64,000 bases of DNA from Tolypeutes matacus (lineage: Eukaryota > Chordata > Mammalia > Cingulata > Chlamyphoridae). Shown here piece by piece: positions 1 through 9,655 of this stretch. The DNA lies in NCBI GenBank assembly GCA_026826555.1, contig JAKSZT010054573.1, forward strand, positions 2,650,210 to 2,714,209, given 5' to 3'. The notes under the pieces are model-generated. The model saw only the letters and a list, made by a program, of their open reading frames with translations, did no database searches and was not told the origin of the DNA. Positions within the stretch are counted from its first letter, which is position 1. The number at the start of each line of letters is the position of its first letter. The position numbers and the translations under genes are program-made.

Positions 1-206
1 ACATCCACGGGACAGGGTCCTCAAAGACTTCCCTACAAACGTGTTCACGTCCATGGGATAAGGTCCTCAGAGACCCTCCTACAAATACATTCACATGCAC
101 AGGACAGGGTCTTCAAAGACCCTCTTACAAATACGTTCACATCCATGGGACAGGATCTTCAAAGACCCTCCTACCAATGCTTTCATATCCACAGGACAGG
201 GATTGG
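1..206. repeat. 46-bp minisatellite, about 4.5 copies, cut by window edge
   Basis: Units start at 1, 47, 93, 139 and 185, an exact 46-bp spacing. Each has the order 'acatccay ggacaggrtc', 'cctcaaagaccc', 'ctacaaatacgttc'. Copies differ by scattered substitutions and no indels are visible. The array begins before the window, so its full length is unknown. No coding role is seen. Confidence 0.92.
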
Positions 207-552
207 AACTTGCATGTGTCTTTGGGGTCACCTTTCAGTCACAGCAGAGGTCAGTACCCCGGGTGGGGGTGCTGATCCCGAGACCACACTGTCCCTCCCT
301 GGGTCCCCAGAGTGACCGGTGCCTCTTGCTGCAGCAGGAACGACTCATTACCAAACCCTCCTTAGCTTTCCTCCTTCCATAGCTCACTTCTCCACTCCCT
401 CCACCACTATTCTGCAGTCACCTCCCAAATAAGCACTTCTCGTTCAACTGCTGTTCCACAGTTGGCTCTTGGTGACCTCCCACTAAGACGTACATCAGAA
501 GGACACGGCACTCCCATGCATGACCTCAAGCCAGTACCTTCAAGATGCTTAT
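207..552. other. Unique sequence, nothing recognised
   Basis: Moderately GC-rich sequence following the minisatellite. Short open frames on both strands show no family resemblance. I see no repeat, RNA gene or exon signal I can support. Confidence 0.5.
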
Positions 553-645
553 GCCTTCTGAAATCACGGGGTGCTTTTAACCTGCGCGTGCCTTCTGAAA
601 TCACGGGGTGCTTTTAACCCGTGCGTGCCATTGAAATCATGGCCC
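553..645. repeat. 37-bp tandem repeat, about 2.5 copies
   Basis: The block 'gccttctgaaatcacggggt' plus 'gcttttaacc' starts at 553 and again at 590, and a decayed third copy starts at 627 ('gccattgaaatcatgg'). Spacing is 37 bp both times. The first two copies are nearly identical, so the duplication looks fairly recent. Confidence 0.85.
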
Positions 646-834
646 TGACTTTATTATGTGTATGTCTTCTGGACTCAGGATATCTGTGCATTTCAAATAT
701 CATTTGATTTTCATCTTCTGTGATGTTAATTACACATTTAGTTATGTAAGGCTCTTTGTCCTATGGAAAATTATGGCATTTCTTCAGAACATATTGGGGA
801 GAAGATAATGGTGAGAAACCATGAGACACATACA
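646..834. other. Unique AT-rich sequence
   Basis: AT-rich sequence with no family I recognise. It runs directly into the LINE-1 3' end that follows. Confidence 0.4.
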
Positions 835-1192
835 CAGTTAAAAAGTCCCCCTTTAAGGCGATGGAAAAGTTATGGCAATGGATGGGGTCACAGCACTGCG
901 AAGATCATTAACACACTGAGTTGTATCTTTGAAAGATGGTGAAAGGGGAAACTTTTGCTTGTATATATGTTACCAGAATAAGAATTTTTAAAAAACAGAA
1001 CTGAATAACACAGTGCACCCTAATGTAAACAATGGAGTCTAGTAACTATTATAATTAGAATAATATTGTTTTGTCAATTATAACAAAAATGCCACTTTAA
1101 TGCAAAGTGTTAATAATAGGGAAAATTGTGGGGTGGAGGGGCATATGGAAACTCTAAGTGTACAACTTCTCTAATAAAAAAAAAATTCAGCC
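835..1192 (+). mobile_element. LINE-1 3' UTR fragment with A-tail
   Basis: The order of motifs matches the L1 3' end as I remember it: 'cactgagttgtatctttgaaa', 'tgtatatatgttaccagaat', 'gtgcaccctaatgtaaac', 'taatgcaaagtgttaataat', 'catatggaaactctaagtgt', then 'ctaataaaaaaaaa' at the end. Only the 3' UTR is present, so this is a strongly 5'-truncated copy. Family resemblance is from memory; the A-tail and orientation are visible. Confidence 0.75.
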
Positions 1193-1779
1193 CCGCTTTA
1201 AGAAGTTAGTTAGACACTGTTCCCACTCTTTCAGTATTTCAACTTTGGGCACATGTCTTGCTTCTCATGGCATAAGTGTATTCAGGCCTCGTGGGCAGCC
1301 TTGGGGACTTCCCTAAATCCCTTGGAGTCAGGGCAAGGGCAAGGCCAGCCCATCGGAATGTGAATTCTGTACCAGCTGCAGCCACGATGGACTGTATTAC
1401 TTGCTGAAACTTTCACCAGATCGTTCTATACCAGAGTCAATATATATAGGATTTCCAAGGCTTTCATCAAGTTGGAAAATGTCTGCATATGTAAATATGG
1501 CTGCAGGAATCACATTCAGCTTTATTTCTCTCGCTATAAGATCCAGGGAAAGCCACTAAGATTTAGAGCAATAAAAATATCCACATGGTTGTGTCTACTC
1601 CTTTTATTAACAGATGTCTGTTTACTTATATTCCTCCCTAAGGGTTCAACATTATGTGGCGAAAGAGTGCACATCACTGAAATAATCATATTGTTCTCTC
1701 AATGGGAAGGAACCGCTGTAGCCTAACTAATATAGCTTCCCAGATCTTGGGGAAAACAGAAGCGTTTTATTAGGAGGTA
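1193..1779. other. Unique sequence, nothing recognised
   Basis: No repeat family or coding signal recognised. An 84-codon open frame at 1472-1726 lies here, but it has no recognisable domain and its composition is ordinary for non-coding DNA. Confidence 0.45.
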
Positions 1780-1965
1780 GCATAGGAGTGTGGTAAGGAT
1801 ATGAGCTCGAAGCTAAACTGTCTGGTTTCTAATCCTGGCCCCTATACTCTCTAACATGAGCCTGATTTCTTACCCTGTGCCTCAGTTTCTCTATCTGCAT
1901 GTTGGGATTAAGGAAAGCACCCACCTCCAAAGGGAGAGAAGGCTTGTGTTGATAATGTCAAGGGT
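1780..1965 (+). mobile_element. MIR SINE (old, mammal-wide)
   Basis: MIR-like order: 'gtgtggtaaggatatgagct', 'ctggtttctaatcctggcc', 'ttaccctgtgcctcagtttc', 'ctatctgcatgttgggatta'. These match the MIR core ('cttgggcaagt...cctcagtttcctcatctgtaaaatggg') at the level expected of an ancient copy. No open coding content. Confidence 0.7.
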
Positions 1966-2316
1966 CTAAAATAAAGTTTAGCTCAGGGTGAGCCCTTCGA
2001 TCCAAGGTTAGAGCTGAGTATGATAGATTATCCAAAGACATATTTGTGGCTGGTTTTGAAGTCTTCTTAAAGACACACGTTCGAGCGTGCTCAAGCTTCT
2101 CTACTTCCACTGTTTTCTCGTTCGGAAGCAGTTTGGTGAGCACACCTTTCTCAGCACTCTCCGTGTTCTCCCAGTGTTTGCTTCTGGAGCTTCCCACACT
2201 GCACTTACCACATTATATCCTGTACGCTTGCGTCCTCAAGTTCCCGGGCAGATTTTATTCTCCATTCTGTCAGCAGTAAATGCTGTTACAGTTCTTGTTT
2301 TGTTTTGGTATTTTTA
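1966..2316. other. Unique sequence between MIR and LINE-1
   Basis: No repeat recognised. Short frames overlap on both strands (1958-2197 minus; 2046-2279 and 2087-2317 plus), the usual pattern of chance open frames in a stop-poor stretch. Confidence 0.4.
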
Positions 2317-2745
2317 AAAACTCAATTTTATTGATACATATTAATAAAGCATACAATTTATCCAATAAATCAATTGTATTTGGGATAATCGCATAGCTGT
2401 ACTTTCATCACTTCAATCATTATGAAAGCATTTTCATTATTTCAATAATAATAATAATAAACAAAAAACAGACAAACAAGAAAATTCCTCACCTTTCAAT
2501 ATCTCTGTTTCCCCTGCTGTACATAGTTGCTATTTCTGGCACAAATATTTATTGGTGTATTATGTAGTTTACTGAGATATAGTCACATACCATATGATCT
2601 ATCCAAAGCATATATCAATGGCTTTTAGTATAACCACAGTGTTGTACATTCATCATCTCAAAGACTTCAGAAAAGTTTCATTACTCCAAAAAGAAAGACT
2701 CTGCACCCCTTAGCATTCCTTCTTCAGCCCTACATAACCACTAAT

Positions 2746-2759
2746 CCAATTTCATCTTT
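2746..2759. repeat. Target-site duplication, left copy
   Basis: 'ccaatttcatcttt' at 2746-2759 recurs at 2903-2916 and brackets the SINE at 2760-2902. A 14-bp perfect repeat at the A-tail end and the 5' end is the hallmark of LINE-1-driven retroposition. Confidence 0.9.
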
Positions 2760-2902
2760 TTTTTTTTTTTTTAAAGATTTATTTATTTATTTTATCCATT
2801 TTAACCAATATTTTTTTATTTTACCGGGAGGTCCCGGGGATCGAACCCAGGTCCCTCCATATGGCAGACGAACGCCCAACCATTTGAGCCACATCCGTCC
2901 CC
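2760..2902 (-). mobile_element. DAS-type tRNA-derived SINE
   Basis: Read on the minus strand from 2902 it starts 'ggggacggatgtggctcaaa' (A-box region 'tggctcaaatgg'), then has a B-box-like 'gggttcgatcccc', then an A-rich tail with 'ataaataaataaatc' ending in a long A-run. The A and B boxes are RNA polymerase III internal promoter elements. It is a single tRNA-like unit plus tail, without the long middle part seen at 59120-59567. It lies inside the LINE-1 3' UTR, so it is younger than that L1. Confidence 0.9.
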
Positions 2903-3139
2903 CCAATTTCATCTTTATAAATGGATTTATATTTACATTTTGTATAAATGGAATCATACAATATGTAGTACTCTGTGTCTGGTCTCGTTCATTTAGAATG
3001 ATTTTTTTGGTCTGATAGTAACATTTTGCAGTATTAACCTACACTTGTTCAGCTTCAAAGAAAAATCGTCTTATATGTGCAATTTTACCCATATTCATAT
3101 TTCACATTATATATTTATATTTCACGTAATATATTTAGT

Positions 3140-6100
3140 TCATAATAGGGCAATCACACAGTATTTGTCCTTTTGTGTCTGGCTTGCTTCACTCAATGTA
3201 ATGGCCTCCAATTTCATCCATGTTGTTATATGTTTCACGACTTTATTTCTTCTAACCACTACATAATATTCATGTTTATACACCACAATTTGTTTATCGT
3301 TCATCAGTTGATGGACACCTGGGTTGTTTCCAACTTCTGGCAATCATGAATAATGCTGCTATGAAATCGGTGTGCAGATGTCTGTTCGTGTCACTGCTCT
3401 CAGTTCTTCTGGGTATATACCTAGTAGTGGTATTGCTGGGTCACGTGGCAAATCTATATTCAACTTCCTTAGGAACTGCCAAACAGTTCTCCACAGTGGC
3501 TGTGCCATTCTACATTCCCACCAACAGTGAATAAGCATTCCTGTCTCTCCACATCCTCGCCAACATTTACAGTTTTCAGACTTTTAATAGCAGCATGTAA
3601 ACCCTTATCAGATATGTGATTGCTAAATATTTTCTCCCATTGAGTCGGCTGCCTTAACTCCCTTTCAACAAAACCCTTTGAGGTGCAAAAGTGTTGAAAT
3701 TTGAGGAGGTCCCATTTATCTATTTTTTCTTTTGTTGCTCGTGCTTTGGGTGTAAGGTTTAAGAAACTACTGCCTACCACAAGATGTTGAAGATGCTTTC
3801 CTACATTTTCTTCTAGGTGTTTTATGTTGGTCGTTTATATTTAGGTCCTTGATCCATTTTGAGTTAATTTTTGTATAAGGCGTGAGATAGGGGTCTTCTT
3901 TCTTGCTTTGGATATGGATATCCAGTTCTCCCAACACCATTTGTTGAATAGAATGTTCTGGCCCAGCTGGGAGGACTTGACAGCCTTGTCAAAAATCACT
4001 TGACTGTAGATGTGAGGTTCAATTTCTGAGTTCCCAATTCAGTTCCATTGGTCAACCTATCTGTCTTTATGCCACTACCATCTGTTTTTTTTTTTTTTTT
4101 TACCACCATAGCTAAGTAATATGCTTTAAAGTCAGGAAGTGAGAGTCCTCCAACTTCGTTCTTTTTTAAGACATATTTGGCTTTCAGGGCCCCTTACCCT
4201 TCCAAATACATTTAATTGTTGGCTTTTTGATTTCTGCAAAAAAGGCTATAGGGATTTTTATCGGGATTGTGTTGAATCTATAAATTAGTTTGGGTAGGAT
4301 TCACATCTTGACGATATTTAGTCTTCCAATCCATGAACACAGAATGCCCTTCCATTTATTTAAGTCTTCTTCAGTTTCTTTTAGCAATGTTTTATAGTTT
4401 TCTGAATACAGGTCGTATATGTCCTTGGTTAAGTTTATTCCTAAATACTTGATTGTTTTAGTCACCATCACAAATGGAATTTGTTTCCTGATTTCCTTCT
4501 CAGGATGCACACCAGTATAGGAATGCTATTGATTTTTTGTGTATTTATCTTGTATCTAGCCACTTTGCTGAACTCGTCTATTAATTCTAGTAGCATTGTT
4601 GTGGCTTTTTCAGGATTTTCTAGATATAGGATCAGGTCATCAGTGAATAGTGAAAGTTTTACTTCTTCTTTTCCTACTTGGGTACCTTTTATTTCTTTGT
4701 CTAGCCTAATTGTTCTAGCTAGAACTTCTAGCACAGTATTGAATAATAATGATGACCGTGGGCATCCTTGTCTTGTTCCTGATCTCAGGAGGAAAGCTTT
4801 AAGTCTTTTACCATAGAGTACAATGCTAGCTGTAGGTTTTTCATATATATACTTTACCATATTGAGGAAAAAACGTGCTGTATTTTTCCAAATGCCTTTT
4901 CTGCATCAATAGAGAGGATCATGTGGTTTTTCTTTTTCAATTTTTCAGTATGGTTTATTACACTAATTGATTTTCTTGTGCTGAACTACCCTTGCATACC
5001 TGGAATAGAACCCACTTGATCATGCTGTATAATTCTTTTAATGTGCTTTTGGATTCAGTTTGCAAGCATTTTGTTGAGGATTTTTGCATCTGTATTCATT
5101 AGAGATATTGGTCTGTCATTTTCTTTTTTTGTAGTATCTTTATCTGGTTTTGGAATACAGGTAATGTTGGTTTCATAGAATGACTTTGGTAGCATTCTTT
5201 CCTGTTCAATTATTTGGAAGAGCTTGAGCAAGATCAGTATTAGTTCATTTGAATAATTGGTAGAACTCACCTGTGAAGCCATCTGGTCCTGGTTTTTTGA
5301 TGACTGTTTCAATCTCTTCACTTGTAATTGGTTTGTTGAGGTCTTCTATTTCTTCTAGGGTTAGTGTAGGTGGCTTGTGTGTTTCTAGGAATTTGTACAT
5401 CTCATCTACACTTTCTAGTTTTTTGGCATACAGAGGTTCATAGTATCCTCTTATGATCTCTCTTATTTCTGTGGGGTTAAGGGTAATGTCCCCCTTCTGG
5501 TTTCTGATTTTATTTATTTGTGTCTTCTCTCTTTTATTCTTAGTCATTCTAGCTAAGGGTTTGTCAATTTTGTTGATCTTCTCAAAGAACCAACGTTTGG
5601 TTTTGTTGATTCTCTCTGTTGTTTTTTTTTTTTTTTTTTGGTCTTGATTTCATTTATTTCTGCTCTGATCTTTACTATTTCTTTCCTTCTGCTTGATTTG
5701 GGATTAGTTTGCTGTTCTTTTTCTAGTTCCTTCAGGTGTGCAGTTAGATCTTCAATTTTAGCTCTTTCTTGTTTTTTAATGTAAGCATTGAGGGCTATAA
5801 ATTTCCCTCTCAGCATTGCCTTTGCAGTGTCCCGTAGGTTTTGATATGTTCTTTTCTCATTTTCATTCTTCTCAAGATATTTGCTGAATTCTCTTGCAAT
5901 TTCTTCTTTGACCCATTGATTACTTAAGAGTGTATTGTTTAATCTCCATATATTTATGAATTTTCCCTTTTTCTGTCCATTATTGTTTTCTAGCTTCATT
6001 CTATTATGATCACAGAGAGTGTTTTGTATAATTTCAATCTTTTAAAATTTATTGAGACTTGTCTTGTGACCCAACATATCTTGGAGAAGGATCCACAGGC

Positions 6101-6678
6101 ACCTGAAAAGAATGTATATCCTGCTGTTTGGGGGTGCAATGCTCTATAGATGTCTCTTAGGATTAGTTCATTTATCATATTATTCAAGCTCTCTTTTTCT
6201 TTATTTTTCTTCTGTCCAGATGTTCTATCCAATACTGAGAGTAGTGTATTGAAGTCTCCAACTATTATTGTAGAGACATCTGTTTCTCCCTTCAGTTTTG
6301 CCAGAGTGTGCCTCATGTATCTTGGGGCACTGAGGTTAGGTGCATAAATATTTAATATAGCTATTTCTTCTTACTAAATTGCCCCTTTTATTAATATGTA
6401 ATGACTTTCTTCATCCCTTATAACAGTTTTGCATTTAAAACCTGTTTTGTCCGTTATTAGTATTGCTACTTCAGCTCTTTTTTGGTTACTATTTGCGTGA
6501 ATATCTTTTTCCAACCTTTCACTTTTAACCTGATTGTGTTGCCACATCTGATGTGAGTCTCTTGTAGACAACATATAGATGGCTTATATTTTTTTATCCA
6601 ATATATAAGTCTATGTCTTTTCATTGGAGAGTTCAAGTCATTAACATTCAATGTTATTACTGTAAAGGCATTACTCAC
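3140..6678 (-). pseudogene. LINE-1 ORF2 (endonuclease-reverse transcriptase), inactivated
   Basis: ORF2p nicks target DNA and reverse-transcribes the L1 RNA. The start at 6678 fits: the frame opens with the endonuclease N-terminus, with 'TLNVNDLNSP' and 'CLQETH' in place. The second endonuclease block has 'GDFNTLLSVLDRTSG' (about 6250), but the expected Asp-His catalytic motif near 6065-6085 is lost where the frame reads 'SKICWVTRQ'. The reverse transcriptase part retains '[19 protein letters not shown]' (5055-5120) and '[11 protein letters not shown]', and the catalytic Asp pair is kept as FTDD at 4636-4647. The C-terminal end is recognisable as 'LSEASQTQKDKYC' (about 3160-3195). The frame is split into at least eight pieces. 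The span of about 3.5 kb is slightly short of the usual 3.8 kb. Confidence 0.92.
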
Positions 6679-6773
6679 TTCAGCCGTTTTAATTTTGGCT
6701 TTCTGTTGTCATACTATTGTCTATCTTTTTACCCTTTAATTTACCTTGTTTTTTTCCTTTCAGACTGCAGCAC

Positions 6774-7697
6774 TCACTTTAGCATCTCTTGTAATTCTGG
6801 TCTTTTGGTAACATATTCTATCAGTTTTTGTTTGTCTCTGAAGACTTTGAATTCCCCTTCATTTTTGAACAGCAGCTTTTCTGGATACAGAATTCTTGGC
6901 TGGCATTTTTTCTCTTTCAGTACCTTAAATACATCATTCCACTTTCTTCTCTCCTTCATCATTTCTGATGAGAGGTAGGCACTTAATCCTATCAAGGTAC
7001 CCTTGTATGTGATGCTTTGCTTTTCTCTTGCTGCTTTCAGAATCTTCTCTTTATATCTGATATTTGTCATTCCGAATAGTAGGTGTCTCGGGGTAGGTCT
7101 GTTTGGAATTATTCTGTTTGGGGTGCATTGTTGTCTTTCTTTAATATTGATATTTATGTCTTTCATAAGGGTAGGGAAGTTTTCAGTCATTATTTCCTCA
7201 AATATTCTTTCTATCCCTTTTTCATTTTCTTCTCCTTCCGCGACACAAATAATGCATATGTTTTTATGTTTTGCATTGTCATTCAATTCCCTGAGATCCT
7301 GCTCCATGTTTTCTATTCTCTTCTCTTTCTATTCTCCTGTCTTTTCCAGTTCAGATGTTCTGTCTTTGAAATCACTAATTCTGTCTTCGAGCAATTCAAA
7401 TCTGCTCTTATGTGCCTCTAGTGTGTTTTTAATCTCATCCATCATAAGATGTGTTACTCTTCTTTGCAGACTTTCAAATTGTTATTTATGCTTACCCAGT
7501 GTCTTTGTAATATCCTTTATCTCCTTAGTCATATTTTCTTTCAGTTCTTTAAATTCGTTTAGGAGAATTGTGTGATTATCATTGATTAATTGTCTTAAGT
7601 CCTGTATCTCTTCGAGATATTTGGTTTGCTCCTTTGGCTGGGCCATGTCCTCCTGTTTCCTAGTATGGCTTGTAATTTTTTGCTGATGTCTAGGCAT
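6774..7697 (-). pseudogene. LINE-1 ORF1 (RNA-binding chaperone), inactivated
   Basis: ORF1p forms coiled-coil trimers that coat L1 RNA. The N-terminal piece (7697-7482) starts MPRHQQK and is rich in Glu, Lys, Leu and Asn, with a heptad-like pattern 'LRQLINDNHTILLNEFKELK' that fits the coiled coil. The C-terminal piece (7307-6774) shows the RRM and C-terminal domain: 'ICIICVAEGEENEKGIERIF', 'PTPRHLLFGMTNIRYKEKIL', 'YLSSEMMKERRKWNDVFKVL'. The two pieces are separated by a break near 7310-7480 with an in-frame stop, so no full protein is made. Total length (~307 codons) is near the usual 330-340. It ends about 95 nt before the ORF2 start, the normal L1 spacing. Confidence 0.9.
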
Positions 7698-8398
7698 CTG
7701 AATATGTTGATGAATTTACTCTGATGGCCAATTTCTCTCTCTTGCCTATTTTTTTTTCACAGCTCCTCTTTGATATTTACTTAAACTTATCCTAAGTCTT
7801 TAAAATTGCCCAGCTTAAGTTATCAATATCGTGCTAGGGACTCACTAATGGGACACAGATTTTCTCCCAGAAGTTAGAGAACAGAGAGACCCAAGTACAG
7901 TTTTTGTCCATGCAAGTTCCAGACCAGCCAGAAGATGGCGCTCATTGGCACACCTTTCCACCGAGGTGTAGCTCTTGGTTTTCCTTTGTTTTGGTCTGGC
8001 CAGAGCCGAGATTCAAAGCACACTCCCCTGGCCAAATTCACTAAAGAAAAGCCCCCGGACTTCCCCTCCCTTTCCCCTTGTAACAGCTGACAGTGAGGAA
8101 GACATCTGTTCCCCTCTCAGTCAGCTCTAATGAGCCAGGGGTTTTACCCCCACTTAATATGTCGGGTAAGTATGGGGAGCCCTTCCCAGCAGCTGGGAGG
8201 TTTAGTAACTCACAGTTTGTTGTTTTGTGTTCTTTGTCTCTCTGTCCCTCACCTTCCTGGGAGTTGTGAAGCACTGTCCTGGTCTGCTGACCCCCAAATC
8301 AGGTCCCTCAGGCAGCTTTTGGCTCTTTCTTTGTTTTTGTGAGAGAGCTGAGCCTTGTCTGCCTAATCCAACACCATCTTCCCTCAGTCCCTCTGGGT
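7698..8398 (-). promoter_or_regulatory. LINE-1 5' UTR / internal promoter region
   Basis: About 700 bp upstream of ORF1 on the minus strand. It begins near 8398 with 'gggactgagggaagatggtg', the kind of G-rich start followed by 'agatgg' typical of L1 5' ends. Its position implies the internal RNA polymerase II promoter that L1 uses. I see no intact start-site motif and infer it is inactive. Confidence 0.6.
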
Positions 8399-8924
8399 TT
8401 TTTTTTTTTAAGAATGAAAAAATATTTGCTGAATCTCTTCAGATTTTGACCTCTTGCTTTCTACCTAAGCAGATCTGTATAGAGCATATGTGATCCCTTC
8501 ATTTAATATTGCTTTTATTCACAACAACAGGCAGATCAAAAGCATCTCAATTTCCTAATGAAAAGCCTTGATTTCCCTCTTAGAGCTCTTTAATTCAAGG
8601 TAAAAACAAAATCCAATTTTAATTTAAGTTCATGTGTTGGTGTTTGGACATACAACTTCTTAAAGGCTTAAGTAAATTTATCATGAATTGGGTAGAAAAT
8701 TAAAAATGAAAACAAGAAAGTGAGGCCCAGAATAGATAAGAATCACTTCTAATCTGGTTCATAAATCCTCTGGCACATCTTGCCCAAGTTATTCCATTTT
8801 CCAGAGACATCTGATCAATGGCACATGCAAATGTGAAGTGCATCTACCTTGAGTATGACACTACTGCTTGTGTTTTTTCACTGTCTAGATTCGAAGCTGG
8901 AAGTGCTCAGTGATCATTGGGGGA
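8399..8924. other. Unique AT-rich sequence
   Basis: Starts with a T-run right after the L1 5' end and continues as ordinary AT-rich sequence. No repeat or gene recognised. Confidence 0.4.
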
Positions 8925-9290
8925 TGTGATGGTCAATTTTGCATGTCAGCTTGGCAAGTTGGTGTCCACTTATTTGGTCAAACAAGCCCTGGCTTAATTG
9001 CTAATACGCGGGTATTTCATAGATGGATTTACATCATTAATCAGTTGGTTGCATCTACAATCAACAAAGAAGATTGCCTTCAGCAATGAAAGGAATCTCC
9101 TCATCCAGTCAGTTGGAGTTCTTAAAGAGAGAACTGAGGATTGCAGAGGTCAGAAGGAAGAATTTCTACCTTTTCTTCACCCAACCAGCTGGAGAATACA
9201 ACTTCACATTCATTAGAGTTTTCAGATTGCAGCCTGCCCTACAGATTTCAGATTTGACAATCCCCACAGTTGCATGAGCCAATTCCTATC

Positions 9291-9339
<49 letters not shown>

Positions 9340-9560
9340 ATCTATCTGCCTACCTACCTATTATCTATCTTTCTATCTACCTACTTATCTACCTACCTAT
9401 CATCTATCTATCTACCTACCTTCCTACCTACCTATTATTTATCTATTATCTATCTGTCTATCTATCTATCTTCCTATCTATTACCTGTCTATCTACCTAC
9501 CTACCTATTATTTATCTATTATCTATATATCTACCTACCTATCATCTATCTATCTATCTT

Positions 9561-9614
<54 letters not shown>

Positions 9615-9655
9615 GCCTATTGGTTCTGTTTCCCTGGAGAGCCTTGATTAATACG
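8925..9655 (+). mobile_element. ERVL-type solo LTR (MLT2-like) expanded by a microsatellite
   Basis: Starts 'tgtgatggtcaattttgcat', continues with 'ttatttggtcaaacaagccc' and 'catccagtcagttgga', and ends 'ggttctgtttccctggagag' then 'ccttgattaatacg'. These match the MLT2/ERVL LTR plan as I know it, with TG...(C)A ends. About 400 bp is LTR sequence; the rest is a TATC repeat that grew in the 3' part. No gag or pol sequence is attached, so this is a solo LTR. I found no clean 5-bp target duplication here. Confidence 0.75.
9285..9614. repeat. TATC/CCTA microsatellite, ~330 bp
   Basis: Tetranucleotide array of TATC with CCTA, TTTA and TTCC variants. A block 'cctattatttatctattatc' recurs at 9431 and 9504 (73-bp spacing), so part of the array has a higher-order period. 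The 3' end is the purest (9555-9614). The 125-codon frames through it (Ile-Tyr-Leu-Ser runs) are translation of the repeat, not genes. Confidence 0.97.

Larger units (their letters stand above)
2317..8398 (-). mobile_element. Near-full-length LINE-1, degraded, minus strand
   Basis: About 6.1 kb including an inserted SINE. Read on the minus strand the order is 5' UTR (8398-7698), ORF1 (7697-6774), a ~95-nt gap, ORF2 (6678-~3140) and a 3' UTR to about 2317. Both ORFs are recognisable by protein motifs but broken by stops and frameshifts, so the element cannot retrotranspose. The 3' side carries two diverged blocks of the '...atcacacagtatttgtccttttgtgtctggctt...' type (about 2950-2995 and 3150-3195), so it may be a composite of two L1s. 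I could not define target-site duplications. The ends are approximate. Confidence 0.9.

Noticed and set aside
1..206. CRISPR array
   Set aside because: The 46-bp units are contiguous without unique spacers, and the genome is mammalian.
2760..2902. tRNA gene
   Set aside because: A and B boxes are present but the acceptor stem cannot be formed and an A-rich tail and target duplications follow. It is a tRNA-derived SINE. The same holds for the other SINE copies.
7003..7575. 190-codon plus-strand frame
   Set aside because: It is the antisense of LINE-1 ORF1 and shows no protein family of its own.
9270..9651. Two 125-codon frames of Ile-Tyr-Leu-Ser repeats
   Set aside because: Direct translation of the TATC microsatellite.
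8925..9655. Complete endogenous retrovirus
   Set aside because: No gag, pol or env sequence flanks any of the LTRs. All are solo LTRs or fragments.
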